64,000 nt of DNA. Origin: an uncultured Clostridium sp. (GTDB lineage Bacteria > Bacillota > Clostridia > TANB77 > CAG-508). This document shows, in pieces, positions 47,770 to 57,289 of the stretch. A model generated the notes under the pieces. It made no database searches. It was not told where the DNA came from and was given only the letters and a program-made list of their open reading frames with translations. Each line of letters begins with the position of its first letter. Position 1 is the stretch's first letter. The DNA lies in NCBI GenBank assembly GCA_900557195.1, contig USRT01000008.1:1-64000 (forward strand), in the 5' to 3' direction. The position numbers and the translations under genes are program-made.

Positions 47770-48178
47770 ATGAACTGCCAAAATGAATATGATGATATTA
47801 TTAATTTAAAGCATCATGTATCAAAAGTGCATAAACAAATGAGTTTAGAAAGCAGAGCAACCCAGTTTGCACCTTTTTCAGCACTAACTCGGATATGATG
47901 ATGCTATAAAAGAAACTGCAAGAATAACAGAAGAAAGAATAGAACTAGATGAAGAATTAAAAGATATCTTAAGTAAAAAACTTGATAGTATTCAAACCAA
48001 AATAGAAAGTAGACCTAGAGTTACAATTACATATTTTGTTCCTGATAGTAAAAAATCAGGAGGAAAATATCAAACCATAACTGGTAATATAAGAAAAATT
48101 GATGATTATAATAAAATAATAATTTTGATGAATGGAATGAAAATACCTATAATGGAAATTATTAATATAATAGTATAA
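47770..48178 (+). CDS. YolD-like protein, one CGG +1 site
   Basis: A 135-residue protein. MSLESRATQFAPFSALTGYDDAI spans the CGG at 47890-47892 and is the defining YolD-family motif once C is skipped. The C-terminal YFVPDSKKSGGKYQTITGNIRKID is also typical. YolD-like proteins accompany Y-family polymerases; the polymerase gene ends 52 nt upstream. ATG 47770 follows GGAGG. Confidence 0.88.
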
Positions 48179-48312
48179 TTTTGATTACTATATTGAGTAA
48201 TCAATTGCATATATCAATAAGTGAAGCTGAATATAATTTAGATAGCAACAATTGTCAGAAAAACTTATAGAATAGACAGTTTATAAAATTATATATTTTT
48301 CTAAAAATACTA

Positions 48313-48343
48313 TTGACTTAGAGTTAAGTCTAAGGTATATAAA
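48313..48343 (+). promoter_or_regulatory. MerR-type promoter with 19-bp spacer
   Basis: TTGACT at 48313-48318 and TATAAA at 48338-48343 are 19 bases apart, and the spacer holds the dyad CTTAGAGTTAAGTCTAAG. This is the layout used by MerR-family activators. An almost identical site lies at 54094 next to the MerR gene. Confidence 0.7.
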
Positions 48344-48378
48344 ATAAATATAAATATTCAAAAGGTTGAAAGAGAAAA

Positions 48379-48455
48379 ATAACAATAAATGAAATATCTA
48401 AAAAATTAAATCTTTTTATGAAGAAAAACTAGATTGAATATTTAGAAAGAAATAA
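48379..48455 (+). pseudogene. possible remnant of a MerR-type gene N-terminus
   Basis: TINEISKKLNL and, in another frame, FYEEKLD resemble the first helices of a MerR regulator, with a deletion and stops. It lies directly behind a MerR-type promoter. The match is short, so this is tentative. Confidence 0.3.
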
Positions 48456-48474
48456 ATAAAGGAGGAAAAGTAAA

Positions 48475-49212
48475 ATGGAAAAACAAACAGCGGGTAGAGA
48501 AAATTTGGGTGGATTAGCTCCAAAATTTGCTGAATTAAATGATGATGTATTATTTGGAGAAGTATGGAATAGAGAAGATAAATTATCTTTAAGAGATAGA
48601 AGTATGATTACAATATCAGCTTTAATGGCTGGGGGATTATTCCCACAATTAAAATCACATTTGGTTTTAGGAAAGAAACATGGGATAACAAAAGAGGAAG
48701 CTGTTGAAATTGTTACACAATTAGCATTTTATTCAGGATGGCCTAAAGCATGGAGTGCATTTGAATTAATTAGAGAAGTTTATGATGATGAAAATATAAA
48801 AGAAACTCATGGTGGAGTATTTGGAATGGGAGAGCCAAATACAGCATTCGCACAATATTTTAAGGGAAATTCATATTTAAACCCATTAACCCAAAAAGGA
48901 GATTCAGCAGTATTTTTAGCAAATGTTACATTTGAACCAAATTGTAGAAATAACTGGCATATTCATCATAGTACAAAAGATGGTGGTCAAATACTTATTT
49001 GCGTAGATGGAGAGGGATGGTATCAAGAAGAAGGAAAAGAAGTACAAAGTCTAAAGGTAGGAGATATAGTTGTTATTCCAGCAAATGTAAAACATTGGCA
49101 TGGAGCTAAAAAGGATTCTTGGTTTAGTCATATTGCAGTAGAAGTACCAGGAGAAAATACTAAAACAGAATGGTGCGAAGAAGTTACAGATGAAGAATAT
49201 TATAAACTTTAA
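48475..49212 (+). CDS. carboxymuconolactone decarboxylase-cupin fusion protein
   Basis: A 245-residue two-domain protein. The N-terminal half is AhpD/CMD-like (KLSLRDRSMITISALMAGGLFPQLKSHL, KEEAVEIVTQLAFYSGWPKAWSA) but lacks the CxxC of AhpD. The C-terminal half is a cupin with metal ligands in NNWHIHHS and VKHWHGA. The start follows AAAGGAGG. It is in an operon with a flavodoxin and probably under MerR control, suggesting a role in redox or reactive-carbonyl response. Confidence 0.85.
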   Translation: MEKQTAGRENLGGLAPKFAELNDDVLFGEVWNREDKLSLRDRSMITISALMAGGLFPQLKSHLVLGKKHGITKEEAVEIVTQLAFYSGWPKAWSAFELIREVYDDENIKETHGGVFGMGEPNTAFAQYFKGNSYLNPLTQKGDSAVFLANVTFEPNCRNNWHIHHSTKDGGQILICVDGEGWYQEEGKEVQSLKVGDIVVIPANVKHWHGAKKDSWFSHIAVEVPGENTKTEWCEEVTDEEYYKL

Positions 49213-49229
49213 AGTGAGGAGAAAAGAAA

Positions 49230-49712
49230 ATGAAAAATACATTAGTTATTTATTATAGTTTTAGTGGTAACTCAAAAAAAGTTGCTGAATATGTAAAAAA
49301 CAAACTAGATGCAGATTTATTAGAATTAGAGCCTAAAATACCATTTTCAGATGATTATGACCAAGTGGTTGAAGAATGGCAAAACAATGATATAAAAAGA
49401 GATGTTGAAATAAAACCAATAAATATAGATTTAGCAAATTATTCAAAAGTAGTTCTAATCACAGGTACATGGTGGTATGGAATAACACCATGTATGAAGA
49501 AATTTCTTAAAGAAAATGATTTAGCAGGAAAAGACGTAATTGTGGCAGCAGCTAATGCTGGTTGGATAGGACACTGTTTTAAAGATTATGAAACACTTGT
49601 AAAAGGAAATATAAAGGGAAAACTTGATTTGCTATTTTCAGCAAATCAAGGAGAAAGAGATAAAATGCTAACATCCACAAATGAATTAGATGATTGGATA
49701 GAACAATTATAG
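49230..49712 (+). CDS. flavodoxin-like protein
   Basis: A 160-residue flavodoxin. YYSFSGNSKKVAEYV is the phosphate-binding loop for FMN, and GTWWYGITPCMKKFL and AANAGWIGHCF are the ring-binding loops. It follows the CMD-cupin gene by 17 nt and probably serves as an electron carrier or quinone reductase with it. Confidence 0.85.
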   Translation: MKNTLVIYYSFSGNSKKVAEYVKNKLDADLLELEPKIPFSDDYDQVVEEWQNNDIKRDVEIKPINIDLANYSKVVLITGTWWYGITPCMKKFLKENDLAGKDVIVAAANAGWIGHCFKDYETLVKGNIKGKLDLLFSANQGERDKMLTSTNELDDWIEQL

Positions 49713-49747
49713 AATATTACACTATCACAATTTATATAGTAAATAAA

Positions 49748-49776
49748 ATAGCAGTACACATGGTTCTGCTATTTTT
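49748..49776. terminator. bidirectional terminator between flavodoxin and hxlR-like genes
   Basis: AAAATAGCAG and CTGCTATTTT form a symmetric stem with A and T runs on either side, serving both convergent genes. Confidence 0.75.
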
Positions 49777-50090
49777 GCTTTTCACGATATGCATTTCCCC
49801 ATTCTACCATAGAATCTAATATAGGTTTTAAACTTAGGCCAGTATCAGATAAAGAATATTCAACTTTAGGTGGGACTTCTGCATATACTTTTCTTAAAAT
49901 AAGTCCGTGATGCTTCCATTTGTCTCAGATTATTAGTTAATACTTTTTGAGTAATACCAGATAAAGATTTTTTTAATTCTCCAAATCTTTTAGTTCCAGT
50001 TAGTAAATCTCTAATAATTAAAACTTTCCATTTATCTCCAATTAATCCCATTGTTATTTCAACAGGGCAAGCAGGTAATTCTTGTTTCAT
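49769..50090 (-). CDS. HxlR-family transcriptional regulator, one CGG +1 site on the minus strand
   Basis: The only leftward gene. It encodes a 106-residue winged-helix regulator: CPVEITMGLIGDKWKVLIIRDL, RFGELKKSLSGITQKVLTNNLRQMEASG, then LILRKVYAEVPPKVEYSLSDTG and SLKPILDSMVEWG. On its coding strand CGG (plus-strand CCG 49905-49907) must be passed +1 to give EASGLILRKV. Its start overlaps no other gene; GGAGG precedes it. It probably responds to electrophile or redox stress and may control the neighbouring flavodoxin and MBL-like genes. Confidence 0.87.
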
Positions 50091-50402
50091 AGTTATAACC
50101 TCCATATACAAAGTATATCAAAGCAATTAGAAAAAGTAAATAGATACAATCTTAGAAAACCAATAATGGTATAAAAAAGAATAGTAGTATCAAAAGAGAA
50201 TATAAGTCTAAAAATATTAAATTTTTTTAATGCCTAAAATAAAGAAAAATATATAATAGTATCTTCAAAGAAACTAGATTACAAAAAAGTGCCTACTTTA
50301 CAAAGTGAAAATATGAAAGTAAAATAATTACAGAAATTGAAAAATAGAGTAGCTACTAAATTTTAAAAGATTATAATAAAAATAATTGGAGGTATGAAGT
50401 AT
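50091..50402. other. intergenic region between divergent genes
   Basis: It holds the palindrome ATATAC-AAA-GTATAT at 50104-50118 just upstream of the HxlR gene, a plausible autoregulatory operator. The middle 50150-50340 shows no ORF or named motif. A ribosome-binding site at 50388-50392 serves the next gene. Confidence 0.5.
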
Positions 50403-51197
50403 ATGGAATCAAAAAGAATTGATTTAAAAAAAGGATTTATAGATGTATATGATTTTGGAGAAATAAAGTTACACAGTTATCAAACAAACGACTTAATGTA
50501 TGATGAAAGTTATATTTTAGAAAATAGCGAAAATGTATTATTGATAGAGTTTCCAGCATTTTATGATAATTTAGGAGAATTTGAAGAATATGTAAAAGGA
50601 TTAAACAAAAATATTGTAGGAAAAGTATTTTCAGATCATCCAAATGGTGGAACAATTTTAAAAGATATAAAAGGTTATGCTTCAGAGGGAACAATTAAAT
50701 CAATGCAAGAAGGAACAATAAATGGATTAGTAACAAACTTTAAAACAGCATTTGGAGGAAACTTTGCTAGTGAGTATAATGAAATAACAGATATATTAAA
50801 AGAAAGACAAGTAAATATTGGTGGATTTGAATTAAATATAACATATCATGATGAAAATATTGAAATTGAATTTCCACAAATAGGGTGTGTATATACTCAC
50901 ATGTTAGGACATGATTGTCATTCAATAGTTGCAGGTAAAGCGCATGCAAATGCAATTATAGAACAATTAAAAGGATATAAAGAAAAAGGATATAATTTAG
51001 TTTTATCAAGCCATTATACACCAGAAACTTTAAAAGATGTTGATACAAAAATAGCATATCTTGAAGAATTAAAAGTAATAGCAAATGATAGTAAAGATAT
51101 TAACGATTTTAAAGATAAAGTAAAACAAAAATATCCAGAATATAGTGGATTAAATTATTTAGATATGACAGCAGGATTCTTCTTTCCACAAAATTAA
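50403..51197 (+). CDS. MBL-fold-like protein of unknown function
   Basis: A 264-residue protein whose strand order and ILENSENVLLIEFPAFYDN, VFSDHPNGG, CVYTHMLGHDCHSIVAG and LVLSSHYTPE segments resemble a metallo-beta-lactamase fold, but the HxHxDH motif is degenerate. ATG 50403 is spaced correctly from GGAGG; ATG 50394 is too close. It sits opposite an HxlR regulator, which suggests co-regulation. Activity is uncertain. Confidence 0.5.
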   Translation: MESKRIDLKKGFIDVYDFGEIKLHSYQTNDLMYDESYILENSENVLLIEFPAFYDNLGEFEEYVKGLNKNIVGKVFSDHPNGGTILKDIKGYASEGTIKSMQEGTINGLVTNFKTAFGGNFASEYNEITDILKERQVNIGGFELNITYHDENIEIEFPQIGCVYTHMLGHDCHSIVAGKAHANAIIEQLKGYKEKGYNLVLSSHYTPETLKDVDTKIAYLEELKVIANDSKDINDFKDKVKQKYPEYSGLNYLDMTAGFFFPQN

Positions 51198-51214
51198 TCT
51201 GTAGTGATATATAA

Positions 51215-51245
51215 GAGCATTGCAAAAACAACTGCAATGCTTTTA
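51215..51245 (+). terminator. intrinsic terminator
   Basis: AGCATTGCA pairs with TGCAATGCT, followed by TTTT. Confidence 0.8.
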
Positions 51246-51271
51246 TATAACAAGAATAGGAGATGTTTGTA

Positions 51272-52876
51272 TTGGAAAAATTAGATTTTTTAATTAATTA
51301 TTTATTAAAAGAAAATCAAGAGATAAGTGTTAATAAAATTTCAACGAATATAGATGACAAAAAGAATTTATATCGTAGTTTATGTAATATAAGAGATGCC
51401 AAAAAAATATCAAGTAAATTTTTAAAAGTAGAAGATGAATATTTACAAGAAGAATTAAAAACAAAAGGCATTGTAGAAAATATAGAAAATTCAAAAATAA
51501 CAGATATAATATATTTATGGAAGGGCGATATTACAACATTAAAAGTAGAAGTAATTGTTAATGCTGCAAATTCAGCAGGACTTCGGTTGCTTTATACCTT
51601 GCCATAAGTGTATTGATAACTGCATTCATTCTGCAAGTGGAGTACAATTAAGATTAGAATGTAATGAAAAAATGAAACAAATTGGTAAATTAGAAACAGG
51701 AAAAGCATTTATTACTATGGGTTACAATTTGCCTTCAAAATACATTATTCATACAGCCCGGACCAATAATATATGAAGATGTTACAGAAAAAGAGATAGA
51801 GGCATTAAAAAATTGCTATATGAATTCACTAGAAATAGCCAAAGTAAACAATATAAGAGAAATTGCTTTTTGCTGTATATCAACAGGAGAATTCAGATTT
51901 CCAAAAGATGAGGCTTGTAGAATTGCAATAAAAACAGTAAAAAATTATTTAAAAGAAAATGCAGGCTATTTCGATAAAATAGTTTTTAATGTATTTACTG
52001 ATGAAGACTATAATATTTATTTAAAGAATTTAGGTGAAGAATATAATTCAAGAATTTTGAAAACAAAACAAATGATTAAAAATGCAGATTATATCTTAAT
52101 AGGTGCAGGAGCTGGACTTTCAACAGCAGCAGGATTAGAATATAGTGGAGAAAGTTTTAAAAAGAATTATAAAGAATTTATAGAAAGATATAATTTTAGT
52201 GATTTATATTCAGCAAGTTTCTATCCATTTAGAAAACAAGAAGAAAAGTGGGCTTTTTGGGCAAAATTAATAAAATTGAATAGATTTAATAGTCCATTAA
52301 AACTATACAAAGAATTATTGGAATTAGTAAAAGGAAAAGAATATTTTGTAATTACTACAAATGTAGATGGACAATTTGAAATAGCAGGATTTAAAAAAAA
52401 GAAAATATTTGCTACACAAGGGGATTATTCACTTTTACAATGTGAAGATGGATGTCATAATAGACTATATAATAACAAAGAAATGCTAGAAGAATGGCTA
52501 AAACTAACAGAAAATTGTGAGATACCAAAAGAGTTAGTTCCCAAATGTCCTGTTTGTGGTAAGAATATGGAAATGAATTTAAGAAAAGATGCAAATTTTG
52601 TGCAAGATGAAAATTGGTATAAGCAATCTAAAAATTATGAAGATTTTTTAGATAGAACAAAAAATAAAAATGTGGTACTATTAGAAATAGGAGTCCGGCT
52701 TTAATACTCCTGGAATTATAAGGTTTCCGTTTGAACAAATGGCATACAACGATTTAGAAACGACACTAATAAGAATAAATAAAGACTATCCACAAACAAT
52801 GTTAGAAATAAAGAATAGAACTATCTCATTTGATGAAGATACAAACAAAATAATAGAAGATTTAAAGGAGAACTAA
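51272..52876 (+). CDS. macrodomain-SirTM fusion (ADP-ribose hydrolase plus ADP-ribosyl sirtuin), three CGG +1 sites
   Basis: A 533-residue two-enzyme protein once C is skipped at CGG 51584-51586, 51759-51761 and 52696-52698. The N-terminal macrodomain has NAANSAGLGCF, a zinc-type HKCIDNCIHS loop and IIHTAGPII (shift site). The C-terminal half is a class M sirtuin: GAGAGLSTAAGLEYSG, TTNVDGQFE, FATQGDYSLLQC with Gln in the place of the usual His, and a Cys4 zinc site (CEDGC...CPVCG). Such pairs reverse and install mono-ADP-ribose on lipoyl-carrier proteins under oxidative stress. The third site gives the NAD-binding GVGFNTPGIIRFP. TTG 51272 is the likely start. Confidence 0.88.
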
Positions 52877-52878
52877 AA

Positions 52879-53814
52879 ATGATAATAAATACAGGAATGA
52901 GAACAGATATACCAGCATTTTATTCAAAATGGTTAATGAATAGGATTAGAGAAGGGTATGTATTAGTTAGAAATCCATACTGTAAATCACAGGTAACAAA
53001 ATATAGTTTATCTCCAGAAGTAGTGGACTGTTTAGCATTTTGTACTAAAAATCCAGAGCCAATGCTACAATATTTAAATGAATTAGACAAATATAAACAA
53101 TACTGGTTTGTAACAATTACACCCTATGGAAAAGATGTAGAACCAATAGTTCCAGACAAAGAGAAAGTAATGGAAAGTTTTAAGAAATTGTCAGAACACA
53201 TTGGAGTAGATTCAATCGGTTGGAGATATGATCCAATATTTATTGGAAATGGATTTAATGTAAATAAACATATTGAGTGTTTTGAGAAAATGGCTAAAAA
53301 TTTAAAAGGATATACTCATAATTGTACCATTAGTTTTTTAGACTTATATGAAAAGGTCAAAAGAAATGCGAAAGATTTAAAGCCACCTACTAAAGAAGAA
53401 CAAATCGAAATTGCAAAGGCTTTTAGTAAAATAGGAAAAGAAAATAATATGACAATACAGAGTTGCTGTGAAAGAACTTATTTATCAGAATATGGACTAA
53501 AATGTAATGGTTGTATGAGCCAAGAAATAGTTGAAAAATCTATAAATTGTTCATTAAATCCACCTAAAAGAAAAAATTTAAGAGAAGATTGTAATTGCCT
53601 AATGGGAAATGATATAGGAGCATATAATACTTGTGGACATTTATGTAAGTATTGTTATGCAAATGCAAATAAAGGTTTAGTCATTGAAAATATGAAAAAA
53701 CATAATGAAAAATCGCCATTTTTAATTGGTGGTAATGAAGATGGAGATAAAATAACAGAGGCTAAACAAAAAAGTTGGATTACAAATAAAAATGAACAAA
53801 TTAGTTTTATATAA
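52879..53814 (+). CDS. DUF1848 protein (Fe-S, radical-SAM-like)
   Basis: A 311-residue DUF1848 protein. MIINTGMRTDIPAFYSKWLMNRI and WRYDPIFI are family hallmarks. The C-terminal cysteines include CGHLCKYCYAN, a CxxxCxxC arrangement suited to a 4Fe-4S cluster, with further Cys in CNGCM and CNC. It starts 2 nt after the macrodomain-SirTM stop, so the two are translationally coupled and probably act on the same process. Function is not established. Confidence 0.82.
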   Translation: MIINTGMRTDIPAFYSKWLMNRIREGYVLVRNPYCKSQVTKYSLSPEVVDCLAFCTKNPEPMLQYLNELDKYKQYWFVTITPYGKDVEPIVPDKEKVMESFKKLSEHIGVDSIGWRYDPIFIGNGFNVNKHIECFEKMAKNLKGYTHNCTISFLDLYEKVKRNAKDLKPPTKEEQIEIAKAFSKIGKENNMTIQSCCERTYLSEYGLKCNGCMSQEIVEKSINCSLNPPKRKNLREDCNCLMGNDIGAYNTCGHLCKYCYANANKGLVIENMKKHNEKSPFLIGGNEDGDKITEAKQKSWITNKNEQISFI

Positions 53815-53884
53815 GGCATTCTCGAGAAATTACAAATTATAGATTAATTGTGTAAACTCTTATAAAATTATAAAATGAGTAAAA

Positions 53885-53998
53885 ATGAAAACTAATTTGA
53901 TAACAATACCAAATGTTGGAGAAAAGACAATCATCAATGAATATAGGAACTACTTGTGTAGAAGACTTAAAAGGAAAAATGCTCATATAAATTACATG
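53885..53998 (+). pseudogene. decayed helix-hairpin-helix protein gene
   Basis: IPNVGEKT in one frame continues as MNIGTTCVEDLKGKN in the next, the pattern of a short HhH (Cdd1/DUF4332-like) protein, and it is then truncated. The frame break is not at a CGG. The remainder of the 475-bp gap to 54289 contains a terminator and a MerR-type promoter. Confidence 0.45.
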
Positions 53999-54034
53999 TA
54001 TAAAAAATAGGAATATAATATATTTTATTATAAA

Positions 54035-54073
54035 ATTAGGGATAGTGAAAATTAGCTATTCCTAATTTTTTAG
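54035..54073 (+). terminator. intrinsic terminator
   Basis: ATTAGGGATAG pairs with CTATTCCTAAT, then six T. Confidence 0.75.
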
Positions 54074-54093
54074 AAAAATTTTTGTAAAAACTA

Positions 54094-54126
54094 TTGACTT
54101 GAAGTTAACTCTAAGTGATATATAAT
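54094..54126 (+). promoter_or_regulatory. MerR-type promoter
   Basis: TTGACT at 54094-54099, a 19-base spacer with the dyad ACTTGAAGTTAACTCTAAGT, and TATATA/TATAAT at 54119-54126. It resembles 48313 closely and precedes the MerR gene. Confidence 0.7.
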
Positions 54127-54289
54127 ATTAAGTAAAATCAAATAAGGAAGAAAATATGATTTTATTTGTATATAACAATAAAATGTTAGAAATAAAAGTA
54201 GTCTAGTAATATATTTTCTTATAATATATAGAATATATTTCAAATGAATAATATAAAAATTATAATGTAATATGATAGAAGGTGAAAAA

Positions 54290-54673
54290 ATGTTAATAGC
54301 AGAAGTATGTAAAAAATATGATTTAACAGCAGATACAATAAGATATTATGAAAGAATAGGATTAATACCTACAATACCAAGAACGGAAAATGGAATAAGG
54401 AATTTTGATGAAGAATCTTGCAGATGGATAGAGTTTATAAAATGTATGAGAAATGCAGGAATGGAAATTGAAATTTTATTAGAATATGTTAATTTATTTA
54501 AAAAAGGAAAATCAACTGTACAAGCGAGAAAACAATTATTAGAAGAACAAAGAAAAAAGTTAGTAGAAAAACAAAAAAATATAAATTCTACAATTGAAAG
54601 ATTAGATTATAAATTAGAATTATATGATGAAATTATTTTAGGAAAGAGAAAAGATTTTACAGAAACAATATAG
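54290..54673 (+). CDS. MerR-family transcriptional regulator
   Basis: A 127-residue MerR protein: IAEVCKKYDLTADTIRYYERIGLIPTIPRTENGIRNFDEES, then WIEFIKCMRNAGMEIEILLEYV and a long dimerisation coiled coil ending near residue 125. No Cys ligands in the effector region, so it is probably not a metal sensor. ATG 54290 follows AGGTG; an earlier ATG overlaps it. It probably activates its own 19-bp-spacer promoter and the one at 48313. Confidence 0.9.
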   Translation: MLIAEVCKKYDLTADTIRYYERIGLIPTIPRTENGIRNFDEESCRWIEFIKCMRNAGMEIEILLEYVNLFKKGKSTVQARKQLLEEQRKKLVEKQKNINSTIERLDYKLELYDEIILGKRKDFTETI

Positions 54674-54688
54674 AGGGAGGATAAAAAT

Positions 54689-56464
54689 ATGTATTTGGAA
54701 AAAATAAATGGTCCAGAAGATATTAAGAAATTAAAGGTAGAAGAATTAAATGAACTGGCAGATGAAACAAGAAAAGCCGTTATTAATAAAATAAGTAATA
54801 ATGGAGGTCATAAAGGACCAAACCTTGGAATGGTTGAAGTTACTGTTGCAATGCACTATGTTTTTAATTCGCCAAAAGATAAATTTGTATTTGATGTATC
54901 ACACCAATGTTATCCACATAAAATTTTAACAGGAAGAAAAGAAGCATACACAAATTCTGAGCACTTTGGAGATGTTACAGGATATACTAATCCACTTGAG
55001 AGCAAGCATGATATGTTTACAATAGGACACACATCAACATCTATATCATTAGCTTTAGGTTTAGCCAAAGGAAGAGATGTAAATAAAAAAGATGAAAACA
55101 TAGTAGCAGTTATTGGAGATGGTTCACTTTCAGGAGGAGAAGCATTAGAAGGTTTAGATTATGCAGGAGAATATAATCATAATTTAATAATTATTGTTAA
55201 TGATAATGACCAAAGTATTGCCGAAAATCATGGAGGAATTTATAAGAATTTAAAAGAATTAAGAGAAACAAATGGTAAGTCATCAAATAATATGTTTAAA
55301 GCATTTGGATTAGATTATAAATATTTAAAAGATGGACATGATATAAAAGCTTTAGTTAACTTATTTGAAAGTGTAAAAGATATAGATCATCCAATTGTTC
55401 TTCATATTCACACAATAAAGGGAAAAGGCTTGAAATATGCTGAAGAAAACAGAGAAGCATGGCATGCAGGTGGTCCGTTTAATGTAGAAGATGGAAGTCC
55501 AAAATTTGCTATGAATGAAGCGCCAGATACGACAGTTTTTGACAGTTTGAAAAATTTATTAGATTCTAATGAAAAAGCAGTTGTATTAAATGCAGGAACA
55601 CCTATGGGACTTGGATTTGTTAAAGGCGTTCGTGAAAAATACGTAAAAAGTGGCCAATTTGTGGATGTAGGAATAGCAGAAGAAAATGCAGTTGCAATGA
55701 GTAGTGGAATTGCTAAAAATGGTGGTATAGCTGTATTCGGAACATTTGCGCCATTTTTTCAAAGAACATATGACCAAATGTCTCATGATTTATGCTTAAA
55801 TGATAATCCAGCGACAATGCTTGTATTAAGTCCAGGTGTATATGGAATGAACTCAAATACTCATATTGCATTATGTGATATCCAAATGTTTGCACATATT
55901 CCAAACTTTATATATCTAGCACCAACAAGCAAAGAAGAATATAATCAAATGTTCAAATTTGCAGTAAATCAAAAGGAACATCCAGTAGGAATAAGAGTAC
56001 CAGCCACATTTATTTCAACAGGAATAGAAGATGATACCGATTATTCAGTATATAACAAAAATAAAGTAGAATTAAGTGGAAATACAGTTGCAATTTTTGC
56101 AGTAGGACCAATGCTTTCTATGGCAATGGAAGTTGCTAAAAAAGTTAAAGAAGAAATGAGTTTAGATATTACAGTAATTAATCCAAGATTTTTAACTGGA
56201 TTAGATGAAGAATTGTTGAATTTATTAAAAGAAAATCATAAATTAATTATCACTTTAGAAGATGGTGAACTAATAGGTGGATATGGCCAAAATATTGCTT
56301 CGTTTTATGGAACAAGCGATATACGTGTAAAGAATTACGGAATATCTAAAAAATTCCATACTGACTTTAAACCAGAAGAATTATTAAAGGATAATGGAAT
56401 GTCAGTCCAAAATATAACCCATGAAATAAAAGAATATTTAGATGAAATTATTGAACATGTTTAA
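54689..56464 (+). CDS. DXS-like thiamine-diphosphate transketolase
   Basis: A 591-residue enzyme related to 1-deoxy-D-xylulose-5-phosphate synthase: FDVSHQCYPHKILTGR, TIGHTSTSISLALGLA, GDGSLSGGEALEGLDYAG with the TPP motif, IVNDNDQSI, GKGLKYAE and the E1 Glu region VDVGIAEENAVAMSSGIA. It is shorter than typical Dxs and is under a MerR promoter, so it may be a specialised paralogue rather than the housekeeping enzyme. The start follows GAGGGAGG. It contains no in-frame CGG. Confidence 0.82.
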   Translation: MYLEKINGPEDIKKLKVEELNELADETRKAVINKISNNGGHKGPNLGMVEVTVAMHYVFNSPKDKFVFDVSHQCYPHKILTGRKEAYTNSEHFGDVTGYTNPLESKHDMFTIGHTSTSISLALGLAKGRDVNKKDENIVAVIGDGSLSGGEALEGLDYAGEYNHNLIIIVNDNDQSIAENHGGIYKNLKELRETNGKSSNNMFKAFGLDYKYLKDGHDIKALVNLFESVKDIDHPIVLHIHTIKGKGLKYAEENREAWHAGGPFNVEDGSPKFAMNEAPDTTVFDSLKNLLDSNEKAVVLNAGTPMGLGFVKGVREKYVKSGQFVDVGIAEENAVAMSSGIAKNGGIAVFGTFAPFFQRTYDQMSHDLCLNDNPATMLVLSPGVYGMNSNTHIALCDIQMFAHIPNFIYLAPTSKEEYNQMFKFAVNQKEHPVGIRVPATFISTGIEDDTDYSVYNKNKVELSGNTVAIFAVGPMLSMAMEVAKKVKEEMSLDITVINPRFLTGLDEELLNLLKENHKLIITLEDGELIGGYGQNIASFYGTSDIRVKNYGISKKFHTDFKPEELLKDNGMSVQNITHEIKEYLDEIIEHV

Positions 56465-56474
56465 AAATATTAAG

Positions 56475-56505
56475 AGCAGGCGATTTGTTGAAAATTGTCT
56501 GCTTT
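56475..56505 (+). terminator. intrinsic terminator
   Basis: AGCAGGCGATTT pairs with AAATTGTCTGCT (G-U included), followed by a T-rich tail. Confidence 0.65.
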
Positions 56506-56608
56506 CATGTTATTATTTACTTATTATAAAGTGGTTTATGAGATAAAAATATAACTTCAATAATATTTCAATGTTTAGTTTATATAATATAAAAAGGTGA
56601 AGAGAAAA

Positions 56609-57289
56609 ATGAAAATATTAATAATCGAAGATGAATATAGTTTAGCTGATGCCATAGCAGAAACATTAAAAAAAGAAAACTTTAATCCAAATATAATAAC
56701 AAATGGAGAAGAAGGAGAAAACGAAGCTCTAAGTAATGTTTATGATTTGATTTTGTTAGATGTAATGTTACCAGATAAAGATGGCTTTGAAATACTAAAG
56801 AATTTAAGAAATGAAAAAATAGAAACACCAATTATCATGTTAACAGCAAAATCAGAAATGTCTGATAAATTAAATGGTTTAGAAAATGGTGCAGATGATT
56901 ATATTACAAAACCATTTCATATGCGAGAATTGATAGCAAGGGTAAAGGTTGTATTGAAAAGAAAGATAAATATAAAAGATATCAATATTTTAGAGTATAG
57001 TGATTTGAAACTAGATTTAGGAACTGGAAAAATGAGCACTAGTCATGCCGAAATTTCTATAAATGGAAAAGAATTAGACTTACTAGAAATACTATTATTA
57101 AATAAAAATCAAATTACAAGTAGAGAAATGTTAGCAAATAAAATATGGGGTTATAATAGTGATGCAGAATACAATAATGTAGAAGTTTATGTGTCATTTT
57201 TGAGAAAAAAGTTGAAACTTCTTAAGTCAAATGTAAAAATAAAGGCAGTACGAGGAATAGGATATAAAATGGAGGAAGAAAATGATTAA
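56609..57289 (+). CDS. OmpR-family response regulator
   Basis: A 226-residue regulator: acidic pair in IIEDEYS, phospho-acceptor in LLDVMLPDKDG, Lys in ITKPFHMRE, winged helix with ELDLLEILLLNKNQITSREMLANKIWG and VRGIGYKM. ATG 56609 follows AAGGTGAAGAG. It overlaps the kinase gene by 8 nt and no CGG occurs. Confidence 0.92.
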   Translation: MKILIIEDEYSLADAIAETLKKENFNPNIITNGEEGENEALSNVYDLILLDVMLPDKDGFEILKNLRNEKIETPIIMLTAKSEMSDKLNGLENGADDYITKPFHMRELIARVKVVLKRKINIKDINILEYSDLKLDLGTGKMSTSHAEISINGKELDLLEILLLNKNQITSREMLANKIWGYNSDAEYNNVEVYVSFLRKKLKLLKSNVKIKAVRGIGYKMEEEND

